From WLNJ01 sp037131165 (GTDB taxonomy: Bacteria; Actinomycetota; Thermoleophilia; Solirubrobacterales; Solirubrobacteraceae), in assembly GCA_037131165.1 (NCBI GenBank), contig JBAXRO010000016.1, positions 1 to 33,742 on the forward strand: a stretch of 33,742 nt of DNA, read 5' to 3'. The position numbers and the translations under genes were made by a program. Under the pieces are notes generated by a model. That model was not told the origin of the DNA, ran no database searches, and worked only from the letters and a program-made list of their open reading frames with translations. This document shows, piece by piece, positions 32,778 to 33,742 of this stretch (position 1 is the first letter of the stretch; each line of letters starts with the position of its first letter).

Positions 32778-33742
32778 ATGAGTGCCGCAAGCGCCGGCCA
32801 GTCGCGGCGCGGCCTGGTTGCCCGGCTTCGGGGCAACGACGACGAACGCGCCGAGCTCCTGCTCGGTGCGGTCGCCTTTGTCGTCCTTGCCCTCTGTGGC
32901 GGGATGATCGTGTTCGTGTTCATCGAGGCTTGGCCCTCGTTCTCGGCCAATGGACTTGGCTGGTTCGGAACCGGCAATCCGGACAGCCAGCTCGAGGACA
33001 TCTTCAGGTCCCCGGGCGACCCGGATCAGTACGTCTACAAGATCGGGGTCTGGCCACTGATCTGGGGCACCTTCCTGACTTCCGGGCTGGCGACGATCTT
33101 CGCCTTGGTCTTCGCGATCTTCGCTTCGATCTTCATCGTCGAGTTCGCGCCGCCGAGGGTCGAGCGGGCACTCGAGCCGGTCGTGCGCCTGCTGGCCGCG
33201 GTCCCGTCCGTCGTCTACGGGCTGATCGGCATTCTCGTGCTCGTCCCGTTCTTCAACGACCACATCATCAGCACCGAACGCAAGGAATCGGTCGGAGCGG
33301 TCGTTCAGCTCAGTGGCGCATCGTGGTCGGTGGCCGCCCTCGTGCTCGCGGTGATGATCGTTCCGATCATGATCGCGGTGATCGTCGATGCGATGCGGTC
33401 GGTTCCCAAGAGTTGGACCGAGGGCGCCGCGGCGCTCGGGGTCAATCGCTGGCGGGTCGTATGGACGATCTCCGTCCGGACGGTGCGCCCCGCGATCGTC
33501 GCAGCGACGATCCTCGCCGCCGCCCGTGCCCTTGGAGAGGCGATCATGATCGCGATGGTCTCCGGTTCGGTGAGCTTTGTACCTCAGCCGATCGACGGGG
33601 CCACCTTCTTCTTCGAACCGGTCAAGTCGCTCTCGTCGACGATCGTCGACAACTCGGAGGGCCTCAGTGTCGTGCCCTTCGGCCAGACAATCTACGCGTT
33701 CGCCGCAGTGCTGTTGGTCGCCAGCGGAGTCTTCTCGCTCGC
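32778..33742 (+). CDS. pstC: Phosphate ABC transporter permease PstC (3'-truncated by window end)
   Basis: The frame from ATG 32778 stays open to the last base (321 full codons). AAGGGGGT lies 6 bp before the start. The protein has a cytoplasmic N-terminus, TM1 (LLLGAVAFVVLALCGGMIVFVF), an extracytoplasmic loop, then WGTFLTSGLATIFALVFAIFASIFIVEFAP, RLLAAVPSVVYGLIGILVLVPFF, a further helix (LVLAVMIVPIMIAVIVDAM), and the permease EAA-type loop EGAAALGVNRWRVVWTISV next to AARALGEAIMIAMVSGS. SVPSVVYG-like and ALGEA blocks are typical of PstC. It forms the membrane channel with PstA, which together with PstB should lie downstream of the window. Confidence 0.94.
   Translation, partial: MSAASAGQSRRGLVARLRGNDDERAELLLGAVAFVVLALCGGMIVFVFIEAWPSFSANGLGWFGTGNPDSQLEDIFRSPGDPDQYVYKIGVWPLIWGTFLTSGLATIFALVFAIFASIFIVEFAPPRVERALEPVVRLLAAVPSVVYGLIGILVLVPFFNDHIISTERKESVGAVVQLSGASWSVAALVLAVMIVPIMIAVIVDAMRSVPKSWTEGAAALGVNRWRVVWTISVRTVRPAIVAATILAAARALGEAIMIAMVSGSVSFVPQPIDGATFFFEPVKSLSSTIVDNSEGLSVVPFGQTIYAFAAVLLVASGVFSL

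Noticed and set aside
32754..33547. Minus-strand frames at the right end
   Set aside because: They are shadows of pstC, which is read clearly on the plus strand from 32778 to the window end with permease motifs.

Overview
The window is a GC-rich chromosomal segment of an actinobacterium. The codon bias, the tRNA-Ser gene without an encoded CCA, the MprA-like two-component pair and the many large secreted beta-propeller and Ig-type proteins best fit the class Thermoleophilia (Solirubrobacterales-like). No rRNA or marker gene confirms this, so the class is an inference. There is no phage, IS element, CRISPR array or integrase.

Left part (1-9.5 kb). The 3' end of a polar amino acid ABC ATPase is followed by a GroES-like protein with an extra C-terminal four-cysteine knuckle. 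Next come an M29 aminopeptidase behind a roughly 170-nt structured leader, a MarR regulator with inverted repeats upstream, and tRNA-Ser(GGA) followed by an unusual nest of repeats derived from its own 3' end. On the minus strand, a response regulator, a histidine kinase and a secreted serine hydrolase form one likely operon. Divergent from it is a secreted protein with a duplicated helical module and His/Asp-rich tails, then a short CDF metal transporter.

Middle (9.5-15.2 kb). A GAP/Sap-family membrane protein lies downstream of two coupled cyclic-di-GMP genes: a GAF-degenerate GGDEF-EAL protein (likely phosphodiesterase) and a PAS-GAF-GGDEF protein (likely cyclase). Facing the other way is an aldehyde dehydrogenase of the gamma-aminobutyraldehyde type.

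Right part (15.2-33.7 kb). All genes are on the plus strand: two translationally coupled secreted propeller proteins, a 967-aa PstS-like protein with Ig modules, an FtsH protease, two very large exported proteins overlapping each other, a small lectin-like exported protein, a normal-sized PstS, and PstC, which runs off the window end. Both pstS-type genes are preceded by four tandem 11-bp repeats that resemble PHO boxes (TTCAC/GTTTAC cores at exact 11-bp steps). I read this block as a phosphate-starvation locus in which a classical Pst transporter is joined to an undescribed set of giant exported propeller, Ig and phosphoesterase-fold proteins with a dedicated FtsH. That is the most interesting candidate system here; its function is inferred from context only.
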